The notes under the pieces: model-generated
The model's database searches: none
Seen by the model: only the letters and a program-made list of their open reading frames with translations
Told to the model about the DNA's origin: nothing
Shown: piece after piece, positions 35,217 to 46,932 of the stretch
Layout of the letters: every line of letters starts with the position of its first letter
How positions within the stretch are numbered: the stretch's first letter is position 1
Translations under genes and position numbers: made by a program
Source of the DNA: Emmonsiellopsis sp. PD_33
Taxonomy: Eukaryota > Ascomycota > Eurotiomycetes > Onygenales > Ajellomycetaceae
Length of the DNA stretch: 64,000 nt
Assembly (NCBI GenBank): GCA_032988165.1
Contig: JANTQF010000036.1
Location: forward strand, 62,001-126,000
Direction: 5' to 3'

Positions 35217-37741
35217 TCACTCCAACAACGCCGCCGTCCGCTCAAGCTGATCATTGAAGTTTTTTATCTGACTCAAGATACCACCATGAGAACCAGGAGC
35301 CGTCGAGCTAACGTCCTGCGCGACGGTTCGGAGAAGGAATTCCAGACCAACAGCCGGGTCTGGGACCTGACTGTCATCGGCTTTACGGCCTCGGCCGCGG
35401 TCGATGGCGAGTTGGAGGTCATGTAGAGCGTTGTTGAGGTTTGTTTGTTCCTTGGAGAGAGTCAGCATAACTAGAATATTCTTGGCATCAAAGAAAAAGA
35501 AAATAAACGTACCATCTTCGTATTCTCCTCCTCCGTATACTTCCTCCTTACCCCGTCAATCTTCAATGCAATATCCCCTCTCTCCTTCCGTAGCTCGACT
35601 AATCGGTTTCGAAGAGCGGCCATATCTTTTCTCTCCCTCTTTAGACGGGCGGATAGTACGAAATTACTATCTAGAAGCTCACTCATATCAAAAAGCCGCT
35701 GTTCAAGCTCCGTACCAAATAACTCCACAGCCTTTCGCTTTCGTGTCCATTCTGCACGCCGGGCAGTGTTGGATTCCTTTGAGATGCCATCTTCCAGCGT
35801 CGAAAGTGTCTTTTCGAGTGTCTCGCGACAAATCTGACCGAGCACGTCTGCGGGATTGACGCCGCTCCGGCTGGGGTATTTGTTACGGCCTTCCTCTGCG
35901 TCGACAGGTTCATTAGAATCTCGCAGCCCCTCGTCTTCAGGCAAGGGTTGGAGAGCTGCGAGATTGGCGAAGCGGTGGACGACGACGGGGACGGTTTCTC
36001 CGCGAGGTTTGCGCTCTCGCTCGGGATTTTGGTTTTCTGAGGATTTTGGTTTGCGCGATTTCTTCTGGGTAGGTCTCTGGTTGGTTTCTTCTGTTGGTTC
36101 CTCTTCTACCTCCTCTTCAGGGTGTTCTGATTGGCGTTGTCGTGATCGACGACTTGGTTCTCCAGTTTGAGGGCGGGGTTTCCTCTTTGACTTAGTTCTT
36201 TGCGGCGGAGGGGTGGGTTCTTCTTCCTCTTCTAGCTCCTCGCCTTGGATTTCATCCTCCATTGGAAATTCATCTTCGGGATCCTCCGTCCCTTCTTCCT
36301 CTTCAGGCTCTTCTGACTGACGCTGCCGTGGTCGACGGGATTTTCTCTTTGGTTTCACCCTTCGCACGGGAGGGGTAGATTCTTCTTCGACATGTTCCTC
36401 TTCCGCCTCCTCTTGGGTAGGAGATCCAGCTTCGTTATTCTCCTCGTCTTCCTCCTCGGGCTCTTCTTCTGGTTCGTGTTCAGGTTCCACAGTTTGCTCC
36501 TCAGCAACAATAGGGGCACGAGATATTCGAGGTTTGTGCTTCTTTGGGAGCTGTCTCACTGACTTCCGCTTCTTCGCCCTCCGCTTAGGTTTTGTGGCAG
36601 GCTCGTCGACCGGCGCGGGTTCAGGTGACTCTTCCTCGTCCTCATCACCTTCTTCGACATGATGTTCTGGTTTGGGGTCAGGTTCCAATTCTGGTTCAAC
36701 TTCATCCTCAACATCAGGTTCGGGTCCGGGTTCCGCCTCTGGCTGGCTGACAGCAACAGGGACAGATTTCCTATGCTTCTTTGGACCCTGCACCACAGAC
36801 TTTCTTTTCCGTCGTTTGCGTTGGGAACTCGGTTTAACAGAATTCAAACTATCTTCATCTACCCCGTTCACACTTGGAGTGGAATTTTCCGGGTTCTGGG
36901 CCTCGATATGTCCATTCAAAGCTGGCTGCGACGCAGCATGTCTCTCGTCGCGCTCTGATGAGGGTTCACGAGGCTGGGTCGTGCCTTTTGTTATTGACGT
37001 AGTTGCTACGAGTTCGCTTGATCTGGGCTCCTCGTCCTGTGTATGTTGCACGCTATGTCTTGGCGCTGGCTCTCTATCATCAACAGGGGCTTCGAGGCGT
37101 CTAGTGCCTGGTTCTGCATCCTCCGGAATTGGTTCAAATGTCCCTAATGAATACCATAAGCATAACTCTGTACTATTGGCATCTGTATTAAACACAAACC
37201 CACCAATTCGTCTTCTCTTCGCCTCTCTTCCCTGATCCGGGTCATCATCCGGCGGAATATCAAACAACGCGGCTCCTTGCGCACGTGGATTGCGCGCGCT
37301 TCCAGGCGTGCTCCTGCTCGAAGATCTATGATGTGACGAGGAAGGAGTTCGACGGGACAGATTTGGAGAGGTCAGTCGTTTCTTGTCTGGGGTTGGTGTC
37401 TTGCGAGGCGGCAGCTTTTGTGATGCGGGGAGGGCGGGTTCTGGTTGCGCAACGGGCGGTGACGGGGGCGGGGGCGGCGCAATCGAAGGCTGAGGCTTCG
37501 GAGTACCAAATGAGAACCCAAAGTCAACCTCCTTTGCAGCGCGATTGCTATGAATCCAATGGCAGGTTAGTTTCGCGCGTTCTATGTCTGTTCCCGCGGT
37601 GTTCTGGGGATGGTTCAAGGGCGGACATACCCGGCCCCGCGCTGGCGCATCAGCCGGCGCTCCTCTCGATCTGTGCACCCAAATGGTCAGCGATCGCATC
37701 TTACATGTTGACGGACGGAATTTACACTCACTTGACGCCAT
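35217..37741 (-). CDS. Inner-kinetochore AME1/CENP-U-like protein (AT-hook-like, acidic repeats)
   Basis: Exons 37741-37732, 37670-37631, 37547-35513 and 35450-35217 close to 772 residues. The introns are 61, 83 and 62 bp; the last uses branch TGCTGAC and acceptor CCAAG. The true N-terminus is MASNREERRLMRQRGAG, from two micro-exons, not the longer genomic frame starting at 37792. A conserved FGFSFGTP follows. The middle is low-complexity with alternating acidic (Glu/Asp) runs and basic KRKSRRPRQRQ or KRKPRPQ blocks resembling AT-hooks. The last ~230 residues form a coiled coil (NPADVLGQICRETLEKTL onward), the part resembling fungal AME1/CENP-U (Mis17). That subunit works in the CCAN/COMA complex at centromeres. 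A possible extra 60-bp in-phase intron is 37144-37203, which is AT-rich and would give 752 residues. Confidence 0.68.
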
Positions 37742-38013
37742 GGCTTGCCCGGGGCTTGCTGGTGCGAGAAGACGCGACGGACGCGACGACAATTAATGTT
37801 GATAGCGGCGTCATGTGACGTCGACGGGGGCTTGACGAAAACGGTTTGGCGCCATCGGACTGAAAAACGGCCGCTCTCTCGCCGCAGAACGACATCAACA
37901 ACCATCGCCATCTCGATTGCCGGTAGCTTCTGTGGCGCAAACAGTCCAGTTGCAGCTGTGTCCGGAGCTTGATCGTGTATACATCGACCTTACGTTCTCC
38001 ACACTCATACACA
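37742..38013. promoter_or_regulatory. Short divergent promoter
   Basis: A 272-bp gap separates the ATGs of the AME1-like (-) and twin-CX9C (+) genes, so they share one bidirectional promoter. It contains a palindromic TGACGTCA-like site near 37814-37822 (ATGTGACGTCGA). Confidence 0.5.
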
Positions 38014-39030
38014 ATGGGCTGGCTTTGGGGAAACTCGGACGGGAGCGATCCCACCAAGAACCTCGACCCGACATTGAAGGACTTCCTCAAGCAAGAAACT
38101 CCCGCTCCATACGATCCTACGCCCGTCAAGCCCCCGTCCCCTCCCGAACAACAAAAACAAACCGCTCCCGAACCTGCTCCCTCTGACAAACCCGCCGTCC
38201 CCTCCGCCTCCCTCTTCCCCGATGGCCGCTACGCACATCTGTGGAAGGACTATAAGCCCCTCGAGGAGATCGAGGGCCCCAACGTGTCGCCGGCAGAGAG
38301 GGTCATTGACCAGTTCAAACGGCGAAAAGAGGTGCTAAACAAAGCGGCGCTGGAGAACTGTTCCGAGGAGCATCTTGATTTGTCGATGTGCTTCAAGACG
38401 GGAGATCTGGCGGACAAGGCCAGAGCGCGGATGACGTTATGTCGGGATCAGAATCGGAAGTTTTCGAGATGTTATACAATGCAGGCTGTACGTTTTCCTA
38501 AGGAAGCCGGTCTTCATATTCTTTCGCCTGCTAACTGTTTGTAGAAATTCCTACAAGCTCTCGGCTATGGATCGGACTTCCATTTTGACCCGGAGAAAGA
38601 AGAACGGATCCAGATGCACGCAGATAAACTATATCACCAGATGCTTGACTATGAGAAGCGCGCAGATGAAGCCAAAGCCGCGGGCCTCGAACCCCCACCT
38701 CCCCAATCACTCTTTAAACGTACAATCCAACCCACGCCTACACCCGCACCCACCCCAACGACAACTGATGCTCAACCAAAGAGCTCGGGCTTTGAGCTCC
38801 CAGGCGGCGAGCGAGTACCTCCCAATCTACAATTACCGAAATCGCTCAAGAACATGACGCCACATGAACGTGAAGTCGAATTGCAAGTGCTGCGACAGAA
38901 ACAGGTACAGCAGGGTATATATATGAATGAAGTAGGAGGTATGCTGAAGGCCGAAGACGAGGCTAAAAAGAAGCGGCGTGAGAAGCTTGGTGAGTGGTTT
39001 GGACCGACGATTGCAAAGTGGCTTGCTTGA
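38014..39030 (+). CDS. Twin-CX9C (CHCH-type) protein, probably mitochondrial intermembrane space
   Basis: Exons 38014-38487 and 38545-39030 give 319 residues. The 57-bp intron has branch GCTAAC. Cys116-x9-Cys126 (CSEEHLDLSMC) and Cys143-x9-Cys153 (CRDQNRKFSRC) form the twin-CX9C helical hairpin that the Mia40/Erv1 relay oxidises in the intermembrane space. The N-terminus is Trp-rich (MGWLWG), followed by a Pro-rich linker. The second exon is a long helical, Lys/Glu-rich tail ending WFGPTIAKWLA. The protein is longer than most CX9C members (80-150 residues). I cannot name a specific orthologue; assembly or organisation of inner-membrane complexes is the family's general role. Confidence 0.72.
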
Positions 39031-40222
39031 GCATTTCGGGCACAAATTGGAAAATGAATATCTTATCTGCACCTTACGGGGAGGGCGAGGCAGTTATCCT
39101 GACCTTCCTTCCGCACGATCTATCGACTGCGGTATGATCAGGCCTGCGGTTTCAGACCCTACTGCCGTTGCTTACTTGGATAACAAAAGCGATCGAAGGT
39201 TTGCAGAGTGCATCTCGCGTTAAGGCGTATATATGCTGTACAATCAGACGGCTGTCCTTAATTACAGCCACTCCTATTCACAGATGTATAATTACTTTTT
39301 ACTTTAACCAAAACCGTGGCAGTTACGAACAGAGATCTGAAGATGGAGCAATGGACAATGGAACTGGCTATATTTCAACTTTGCCTATTTTCGAAAACTT
39401 TGTCGACACCCAGCAGGTGTTTCATGAAATCGAAATGCTGAAACAGCCGCAATTATTCCTGCTTTCGTGCTTTGCAAGGGTGTATTTAGCCTCCCCCAGT
39501 TGTATCTGAGGTTATTTATGCATTCCCATAGCGAAGCAACCACTTATTTTCGAGCTTCCATTTCACTTAATATGAAAAGAGCTGGTTTGAAACAGCGGTT
39601 CCTCGCGTGATAGTCGTAGTCAAGGCGTGTTTGAACGGCAGGTTTTGATATAAATAAATAAACAATAAAAGTATGAGACGCATATATTTAGTTCGTCGGC
39701 CTGCAACATTTCTCCCAGCAGCTGTGCAGTTAATAAAGGGCGGCTTTGACGTAAATAGCCAAGGAGCCGCAGATAGCATCCAGCTATTTGATTGTGTATT
39801 TACTTCTGCCGTGTTTCGAACGGGGGGTCCCTGGAGCTGTGTCTGGTGCAAACAAAGTCCGTGTTGACTAAGACCGTCCAGCTCTGACCTCGCCTGCCTC
39901 AACCTCCAACCTCATCCATCCAGCCTCACCTCTCTCCATTGACCTCGACCCTGCACGCCGTCCATCTTCTGTTCTCCACGCTGCTGTCCGTATTCACCCC
40001 GTTATTGCCAATCTCCTCTTTGCACCCCCTCTGTCTCCGCATCGTTAGACCTCCCGGCCGCATCCACGCTTCGAGCCTCGTCGTCCCATGTCCCGTGCTC
40101 CCAGTCCAGCCCCGATATAAGTACCCAGCATCGACCCAATCGATCATACACGGAGCTTGCGCTCGAGGAGTCTACCCTCCAGCTCCCGCCCTCGAGGCTG
40201 TTGAGTCCATCCACACTCCACA
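39031..40222. other. 1.2 kb intergenic
   Basis: 3' flank of the CX9C gene and the promoter/leader of cac2, the latter CT-rich from about 39880. No gene seen. Confidence 0.55.
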
Positions 40223-42736
40223 ATGAAGGCCACTCCGCTTCTGATCTCGTGGCACGACGATAATGCCCCCATCTACTCGACGCATTTCGATCCGCGTGGC
40301 AAGGGAAGGCTAGCTACGGCCGGCAAGTACGTGTCGAATTATCCCCGTGCTGAGGGTCTGCGTGGATTTTGCTAATTTTTGATTGCTGTAGTGATAACAA
40401 TGTTCGGGTATGAGGAGTTGAACCCCCCCCCCTTTCTCGCTTCCCCTCCTACGCCCCCCCTCCGCAATTCGCTGACACGAGGATTATAGCTATGGAAGGT
40501 CGAAGCAACGGGCGAAGAACGACGAGTTACATATCTATCCACTCTCATAAAACACACACAGGCAGTGAATGTCGTTCGATTTAGTCCTAAAGGTATTTAC
40601 GGCTCCCTTCGCGTCGACGTGCATTATTGACGGTGAGATTAGGCGAGATGCTCGCGTCTGCCGGTGACGATGGGAATGTACTGCTTTGGGTACCGTCAGA
40701 ACTTCAATCACACGGGGGCCTAGGCGAAGATAGATCAGACGATCAGGAGACGTGGAGAGTTAAACACATGTGCAGGTCGTCCGGTGCAGAAATCTACGAC
40801 CTCGCCTGGTCCCCGGATGGGATCTTTTTTATAACGGGGAGCATGGACAATATTGCCCGCATATACAACGCGCAAACCGGTACGGCTCAGTTTATATTCC
40901 AACGTCATTGACCTCTATTGACACGCGTTTTAGGTCAGATGGTGCGGCAAATAGCGGAGCATTCGCATTACGTTCAAGGTGTTGCGTGGGATCCCCTGAA
41001 TGAATTCGTTGCAACCCAGTCTTCTGATAGATCAGTGCATATTTACACGCTGAAGACAAAAGATGGTCAGTTTACGTTGACATCCCATGGGAAATTTGTC
41101 AAGATGGATCTCCCTGCTAGGAGGATATCGTCAAACAGCCCAGCACCCCCGGATCTACCCTTGAGAGGCCAGTCCACGAACAGCACTTCGTTAGCGGTAT
41201 CATCACCTGGTCCATCCACTCCAGGAACTCCAATGACAACGGCACTCCCAATGGATCCTCCCCCAGTTTCACACAGTCGTCGGTCTTCGTTCGGTTCGTC
41301 CCCATCGATACGAAGATCGGCTTCACCCGCACCCTCTATGCCACTTCCAGCGGTCAAGCCTTTGGAGGTATCTTCTCCGAGCTTCTTCGGTGGGCTTGGG
41401 GTGAAAAACGCGAGCATCTACGCCAATGAGACGTTCACGTCATTTTTCAGGCGTCTAACATTTGCACCGGACGGGAGCCTGCTTTTTACGCCTGCCGGAC
41501 AGTACAAAACATCCCACGGGCCTCATGGCGACCATGGGAAAGCCACGGAGGATGTAATCAATACCGTATATATCTATACAAGGGCAGGGTTTAATAAGCC
41601 GCCAATCGCCCACCTTCCTGGTCAAAAGAAACCGTCAGTGGCTGTCAAGTGCTCTCCGGTTTTCTACACCCTGCGGCAAGGAGCGAAGCCCACTCGACAC
41701 GTTACACTAGACACATCGTCTGGCGAAGACGCGTTTCCGTCGTTGCCCGATTCTGTGGTTTCCGGGAACATCACGAGTAATCCGTCTATGGAACCTCCGC
41801 CACCCTTGGGCACCGCTACGACCTGTCCAAAGACTGGTGATCAGGACAATGGAGCTCAGCAGAGTCCAAGTCCTGCTTTTGCTCTACCATACCGGATAGT
41901 ATATGCCGTTGCAACCCAGGATGCCGTGCTTGTCTACGATACGCAACAACAAACGCCACTCTGCGTTGTGAGCAATCTACATTACGCGACTTTCACTGAC
42001 CTTACCTGGTGAGTACTAATACAACTATTTTACCTCTGCCTACGTTATGCTGACGATTATATTTAGGTCTAACGATGGACTGACTTTGATTATGAGCTCG
42101 TCAGACGGATTCTGCTCAACTCTCTCCTTCTCCCCGGGTGAATTGGGCCAAGTCTACACCCCCTCAACGGAGAAGCCACAGCATCATCCTTCGACTGCCA
42201 TTTCTTCCACAAATACTACTCCCCTACCGACGCCAACCATGACCACATCACCAGCCCTCGCAAAACCGAGTCCCATTTTCTCCGCCCCAACTCCCCCGAG
42301 CTCAACCTCAATCATCCCTCCTCGCCCCGCAAGCCCGGCTGGTTCCGCAACCTCATCCATCACCCAGCTCTCGTCCGGTGTGACGCCTAGCTCCGGCGTC
42401 ATCAACAATCCTACACCCACCCTCGGCTCCGTCCCATCGGTCACCGCCACCAACTCCGCGCCGGCCCCCGGTTTGCCTCTAAGCACGCCGCCACAAACGC
42501 CGATGTCTGGCATCTCACACAGTGCCACAAGTTCGGTAAGTGGTAGTGTGCTAGGTAAGCGGGATCTGGGAGCTGTCAGCGAGTCAGAGAGGGATGAGTC
42601 GAAGGGGAAAAACGAGGATAAACCTCAAGAGGCAGAGACGGCTCCTCCCGTGGTGAAGAAGAGACGGGTTGCCCCTACGCTGATTTCCGGGGATGGGGCT
42701 ACGGCGCCGCCTCGGCCTAGCGATGAGAATAAATGA
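40223..42736 (+). CDS. cac2: Chromatin assembly factor 1 subunit B (Cac2/p60, WD40)
   Basis: Six exons: 40223-40326, 40392-40407, 40490-40592, 40643-40879, 40934-42008 and 42067-42736, totalling 734 residues. Exon 2 is a 16-bp micro-exon (DNNVR). The N-terminus MKATPLLISWHDDNAPIYS starts a WD40 propeller: repeats at RLATAG-NDNNVRLWKV, MLASAGDDGNVLLWV, FITGSMDNIARIYN and FVATQSSDRSVHIYT. A Ser/Pro-rich insertion follows, then YAVATQDAVLVYD and the last blade (LIMSSSDGFCSTLSF). A disordered tail ends in a basic stretch (VVKKRRVAP). Cac2 holds CAF-1 together and helps deposit H3-H4 at replication forks. All introns are 50-82 bp with consistent phases; intron 2 contains a poly-C run (40427-40436 area). 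Confidence 0.92.
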
Positions 42737-44577
42737 GCATGTCGTTCTTTTGAGCGGGGTACGAGTGTATTGTCTGACAAAAGTCAAATTTATCCCCCCA
42801 GTTTATCTATTCTATGATTCGTACACTCATCGGATCATTTTTCCTTCCACCTTCATCTGCCTACCTATTCTTCTCATGTATGTACATACTATCTCCTTCT
42901 TTTCTTCTCTTCTTCTTCTTTACTTTTTATCCTTTTACTTGACGGATCTAGGATTTGAAATGACGCTATATAACGCTTGGGCTCGGTTTTGGTTTTGGTG
43001 CAGACGGTTATGAATCTTTTTCTTTTTCATTTCCTTTTCTTTCTTTTTTTTTTCCCTTCTTCATTTTTCGTTCTTTCCATCAATCAATGTATGTATTACC
43101 TGTGCAATGTGATGTCATAACTAACTGGGATGATGTTTCAATTTATTTACATTGTATCTTTTACCGCTATTGCTTGTTGATTTGGTTGCTTTCTTTATCC
43201 TTCCTACCCAGTTTTGAGCAGTTTTATTTATTTTATTTTCCCTGCAGCACCTCTGGGGTGGTGATATTCTTCCCTCGTTTTCATATGTGTGTATGCTTTC
43301 ATGGATGCGATGCGTCCCACCAGTTTCTGTTTCCTAGGGGGGTATAGCCGTGTTTTGTGTTTCCCTTTATATCCTTGGCAAATATACATTTTCCATGCCC
43401 CGTTTTGTCTTTTATCTGTAATGTATGTATTCTGCTAGCTAACTATTTTACTTAGTCACATCCATTTATTCATTTTCATCTATATGGCTTAGTAGCCAGC
43501 TAGCTTATTTAAAATCCATTATCATGTCTTATGCATAGCAACCCCCCTCAACCCCTCCCTCCTGCTCCCCAACCCCATAAAACACCCACACCCACATAGT
43601 CTTATGATAATTGCATATATCATACAGTACGTACCTACATACCTAGTAATGTACATGTACATACATAAATACATAAGAGTACAATACAATACAATATCAT
43701 TACCCAGGCTCCGCTGCCTGGCTCCATCCATATCAGCAACAGCAACAGCAACAGCAGCCATCAAGCATTACCCAGTCAGTGGCCAGTAAACGATACATAA
43801 AAGTAAAGGGAAAAAAAAGGAAAAGAAAAAGAAGGGCACACAGCGAGACAGCGGAAGGAGATAGAAACAGAACGTAAAAGGAAACGCGGGACTGGTTCCT
43901 CCCATGGACAGATTGCCGGATAGAAAGAAGGGTGGAGGTGGTACACGGTAATTAAGGGGGGAGGAAGGGGTAGGGAATGTTCAAGAACTGGATTAAAAAA
44001 GGGTGGACAAAATGGAAAATATTGGGTAATGAAGATAGGCGGGGAGAAATCGACTTGTGAGTGGAGAGCGTGATACAGTGTTGACAGAGTAATGGATATA
44101 GCTGGTTAACGCCATGCCTGTAAGGCCATGGCGTGGATAAAAGGAGACGGGCTGAGAGGGTGTTTTTGTGGTAGGGGCATTGAATATTTCATGTAGGGCG
44201 GGGACGATAAACACCCATCCACATGTTGTGCATGGCTGGGGATTTAAACAGTCAAAAAGCGACAAAACACGTATAAAAAAAGTAAGCAATATCAATCAAA
44301 TAACGTGGCAAAACAGAGCCATCAATCAACTGAGTTTCCTGACGCCGCATAAACTAGAAAAGCAAAAACTAAAGCATAAATAGATAAACGATACAAACGT
44401 AACCGCGCAAGCGCATAAAAAATGAACCATCAACGAAACGAAACGCAACGCAACGCAACGTAAGAGAATAACATTTTCATAATCCCATTAAAAATCCGTC
44501 ATGTCAAGACATCGTAAGTTAGCCGATGTGATTCGCGGCGGTTGGCGAAAAAAGGAGAGAGAGACGTTTCAGTATCC
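42737..44577. other. 1.8 kb between convergent genes
   Basis: CT-rich and AT-rich 3' flank of cac2, with homopolymer-rich pyrimidine stretches near 42895-42930 and 43015-43080. A TACAT/ACAAT microsatellite lies near 43620-43700. No supported gene. Confidence 0.5.
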
Positions 44578-44955
44578 CTATCCACAAACAGCCTCCGTGC
44601 ACACTGACTGGGAGTCCAAAGAAGTGGACTCCGAGCCAACAATCCATCCGTCCTTCGTCACGCTTCGGGCGTACTTGGGTCGTGGTTCTGGCACTAAAAT
44701 GCCGTCGTCTTCGTCAATATCAACGGTGGTTACGCGTCTCATTTCAGAGTCGCGCGCAACCGCATACTGCTCGTCGGTAACATTTAGTCCTACAGTGGAC
44801 TTTGGGGCTTTCTGGGGAGATGGGTTGTTCACGATGGCCTTTGGACCAAGTATTAGAGGCGTCGATATCAACGAGGAGTTGAAGCGGCGAATTCTCGCAC
44901 GGAACGAGTGGAACAACACAGGCGTCAAAGGGCTCGGTGCCGGGGTATCATCGGC
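44578..44955 (-). other. Possible third exon of the PPZ phosphatase gene
   Basis: An open minus-strand stretch of 126 codons begins after a TTTTAAAAG acceptor at 44956 and is in phase with exon 2 of the phosphatase (SP + ADDTPAPSPLTP). Codon use looks coding (many C-ending codons). It would need a 316-bp intron and give a ~125-residue tail, longer than known PPZ tails. A plus-strand ORF overlaps it. It may be a real exon, a separate gene fragment or chance. Confidence 0.35.
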
Positions 44956-45271
44956 CTTTTAAAAAATCAAAGAATTAGAGTCCAGTCCTCAGACGAGAAA
45001 GGGGGGATGGGCATGCACTGTGAAAAGTGGAAGTAACCAAAAAATATAGATGACCCACAAATTAAGTTCGGTAGATAGTTCAAATAAATGGCATGGGGCA
45101 ATTGTGTATTCAAAATTGCCGAGTTCAGTAACTCTGGGCGGAGACGATAGCAGGCTGTCATGTGTGTGAGTAATTATAGACCCAAAAAATATATATCCTA
45201 GATAGCAGTATATAGCAGCACAGCTCGAAGAGCTGCGTCAAGAGGAGGGTGAGGGGCAAAATAAAGCTTAC

Positions 45272-46932
45272 AGGGCTGTTCAGCATGCTATTCCTCTTGT
45301 TTCTGCCTTTCTTGATGTGGCTCTTCAAAGCACTCGAATCGAGAGGCTTCAGGAGCTCGAAGCTGCAGAGCAATTCGCCAGAAACCGACATAATCGCTCC
45401 CCAGTTGTCAAATTCGCCGCAATACTAGTGAGCCAAAGGTTAGGGTTAATTCGTTATACAAAGAGAGAGGGGAGAGACAAGCTTACATTTGGCGCAGAAA
45501 AGACGGTGACCAGTATCCGATCATTGAAGAATTCATAACCATCCTCGACTACCATGTGTGCACGACAGACGAGGTCAAAATCATGGCGCTGAAGGAAGTC
45601 CATGATGACCTGTTTTCCGAAGCAGTAGCTTACGCCTCTTTCGTTGGGCTCCCAGTCATCCTCCATGTCAGCAGGATCACTCCAAAGGAGGTCGTTCAGC
45701 AAGCCATAGTCCGGAACATCGGTAGGGCGAGCAATTCCGCGAATATCATCCATGTGTGCCAAACTGGGCGACAGCCCACCGTGGACGCAAAATATTTTGC
45801 CCGCTACAATGGCGGCAATTGGAAGGCAATTAAACGTATCCACGAATGTCTTCCAGATCTTGATGTTGCATCTGCGCTTGCACTCGTCGTAGAAACCGTA
45901 AACACGCGTCACATTGGCGCACTCGTGGTTCCCACGAAGCAAGAAGAAATTCTCGGGGTATTTCAGCTTGTAGCATAGCAAAAGCAGGATTGTCTCCAGG
46001 CTTTGTTTGCCCCGGTCAACGTAATCACCAAGGAAGAGGTAGTTTGCAGCTGGGGGGAAGCCGCACATTTCGAACAAGCGAATCAGATCCGTATACTGAC
46101 CGTGGACATCTCCCACGATCTTCACAGGAGCGGACAGCTCGAGCAGGGCGGGCTGGCTCAGCAGAACCTCGCGGGCTGCAGTGCAGACAGCAACAATTTC
46201 TGCATTCTTCAGACAGACAGCCTTGGTAACTTTAGCGGCGTATCCTGCATCCAACAGCCTAGTGATCATATCGTCCAGATCGATCGATTTCAGGGCACCG
46301 ATTCCCATTCCAGGCGAACCGTTTGTGCCCGACTGATCTGGGGAGATCTCTTGGAGCACGGGGTTTATGGTATTCTCCCGTTTGATGAGAATGGGTTCGC
46401 CCGGTTTGGTGTAGAGGGTGGAGGTCGCTTGGCGTGATGGAGGGGCGTCCGAAACATGGTCGACCTCGCCGGACTGCTGGGCGGAAGCAAGGCTCTTATG
46501 TCCACGGCCCAAGGAGGCAGACTGCGAGGGCGAGGGGGGAGGGTCTGGAGCATCTACCGGGGAGCGTTGGTCGTCGGAAGTCGGCGAGTTGGCGGCGGGC
46601 TGCTGGGCCGAAGCATTGGACGGGGCCCGGGTTGCGCGGGAAGCCGACGACTTGGCGCTGGTGGCCGACCTGACCGATCCCGCGTCGGACTTGTCCGTGA
46701 TGCCGTTCTCGACACGTGATAGGGCGGACACCGAGCCTCGCGGGCTGTCTGTCCGCTCGCTCCGCCCGCTGCCCGGGATCTTGGATCGGATCGACCCGCG
46801 GATCGAACGGGCAGAGTTGTTTGTGTCGGTTCGCGAGAACGAGGGGTACGACTGCAGGCCGTCGCCCCCGTTCTTCTCAGCAGCCACCGCTGTGCCATCA
46901 GCAAGCCGTTGTTTGGACTGTTGCTGGCCCAT
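45272..46932 (-). CDS. ppzA: PPZ-type serine/threonine protein phosphatase (PP1-related)
   Basis: Exon 1 is 46932-45487 and exon 2 is 45424-45272 (62-bp intron). The end of the gene after a GTAAGC donor at 45271 is uncertain. MGQQQSK supplies an N-myristoylation Gly2, typical of PPZ. About 210 residues of Ser/Pro/Arg-rich regulatory tail precede the catalytic domain. That domain has [39 protein letters not shown] metal and catalytic motifs, and [13 protein letters not shown] split by the intron after Asn. PPZ enzymes control cation homeostasis, cell-wall integrity and salt tolerance and are inhibited by Hal3-type proteins. If the donor at 45271 were ignored, the frame would run into a hydrophobic non-conserved tail ending at 45158. 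Confidence 0.9.

Noticed and set aside
37742..37792. AME1-like protein beginning at ATG 37792 and reading straight through
   Set aside because: This reads through two introns; splicing from ATG 37741 restores a basic conserved N-terminus and frame.
35404..37818. Several plus-strand ORFs over the AME1-like gene
   Set aside because: Antisense shadows of its low-complexity coding sequence.
44501..44962. Plus-strand 153-codon ORF opposite the possible PPZ exon
   Set aside because: Appears to be the antisense shadow of the minus-strand frame; no motifs or splice signals.
45158..45271. Hydrophobic C-terminal tail of PPZ
   Set aside because: It lies behind a strong GTAAGC donor and resembles translated intron, not a PPZ tail.
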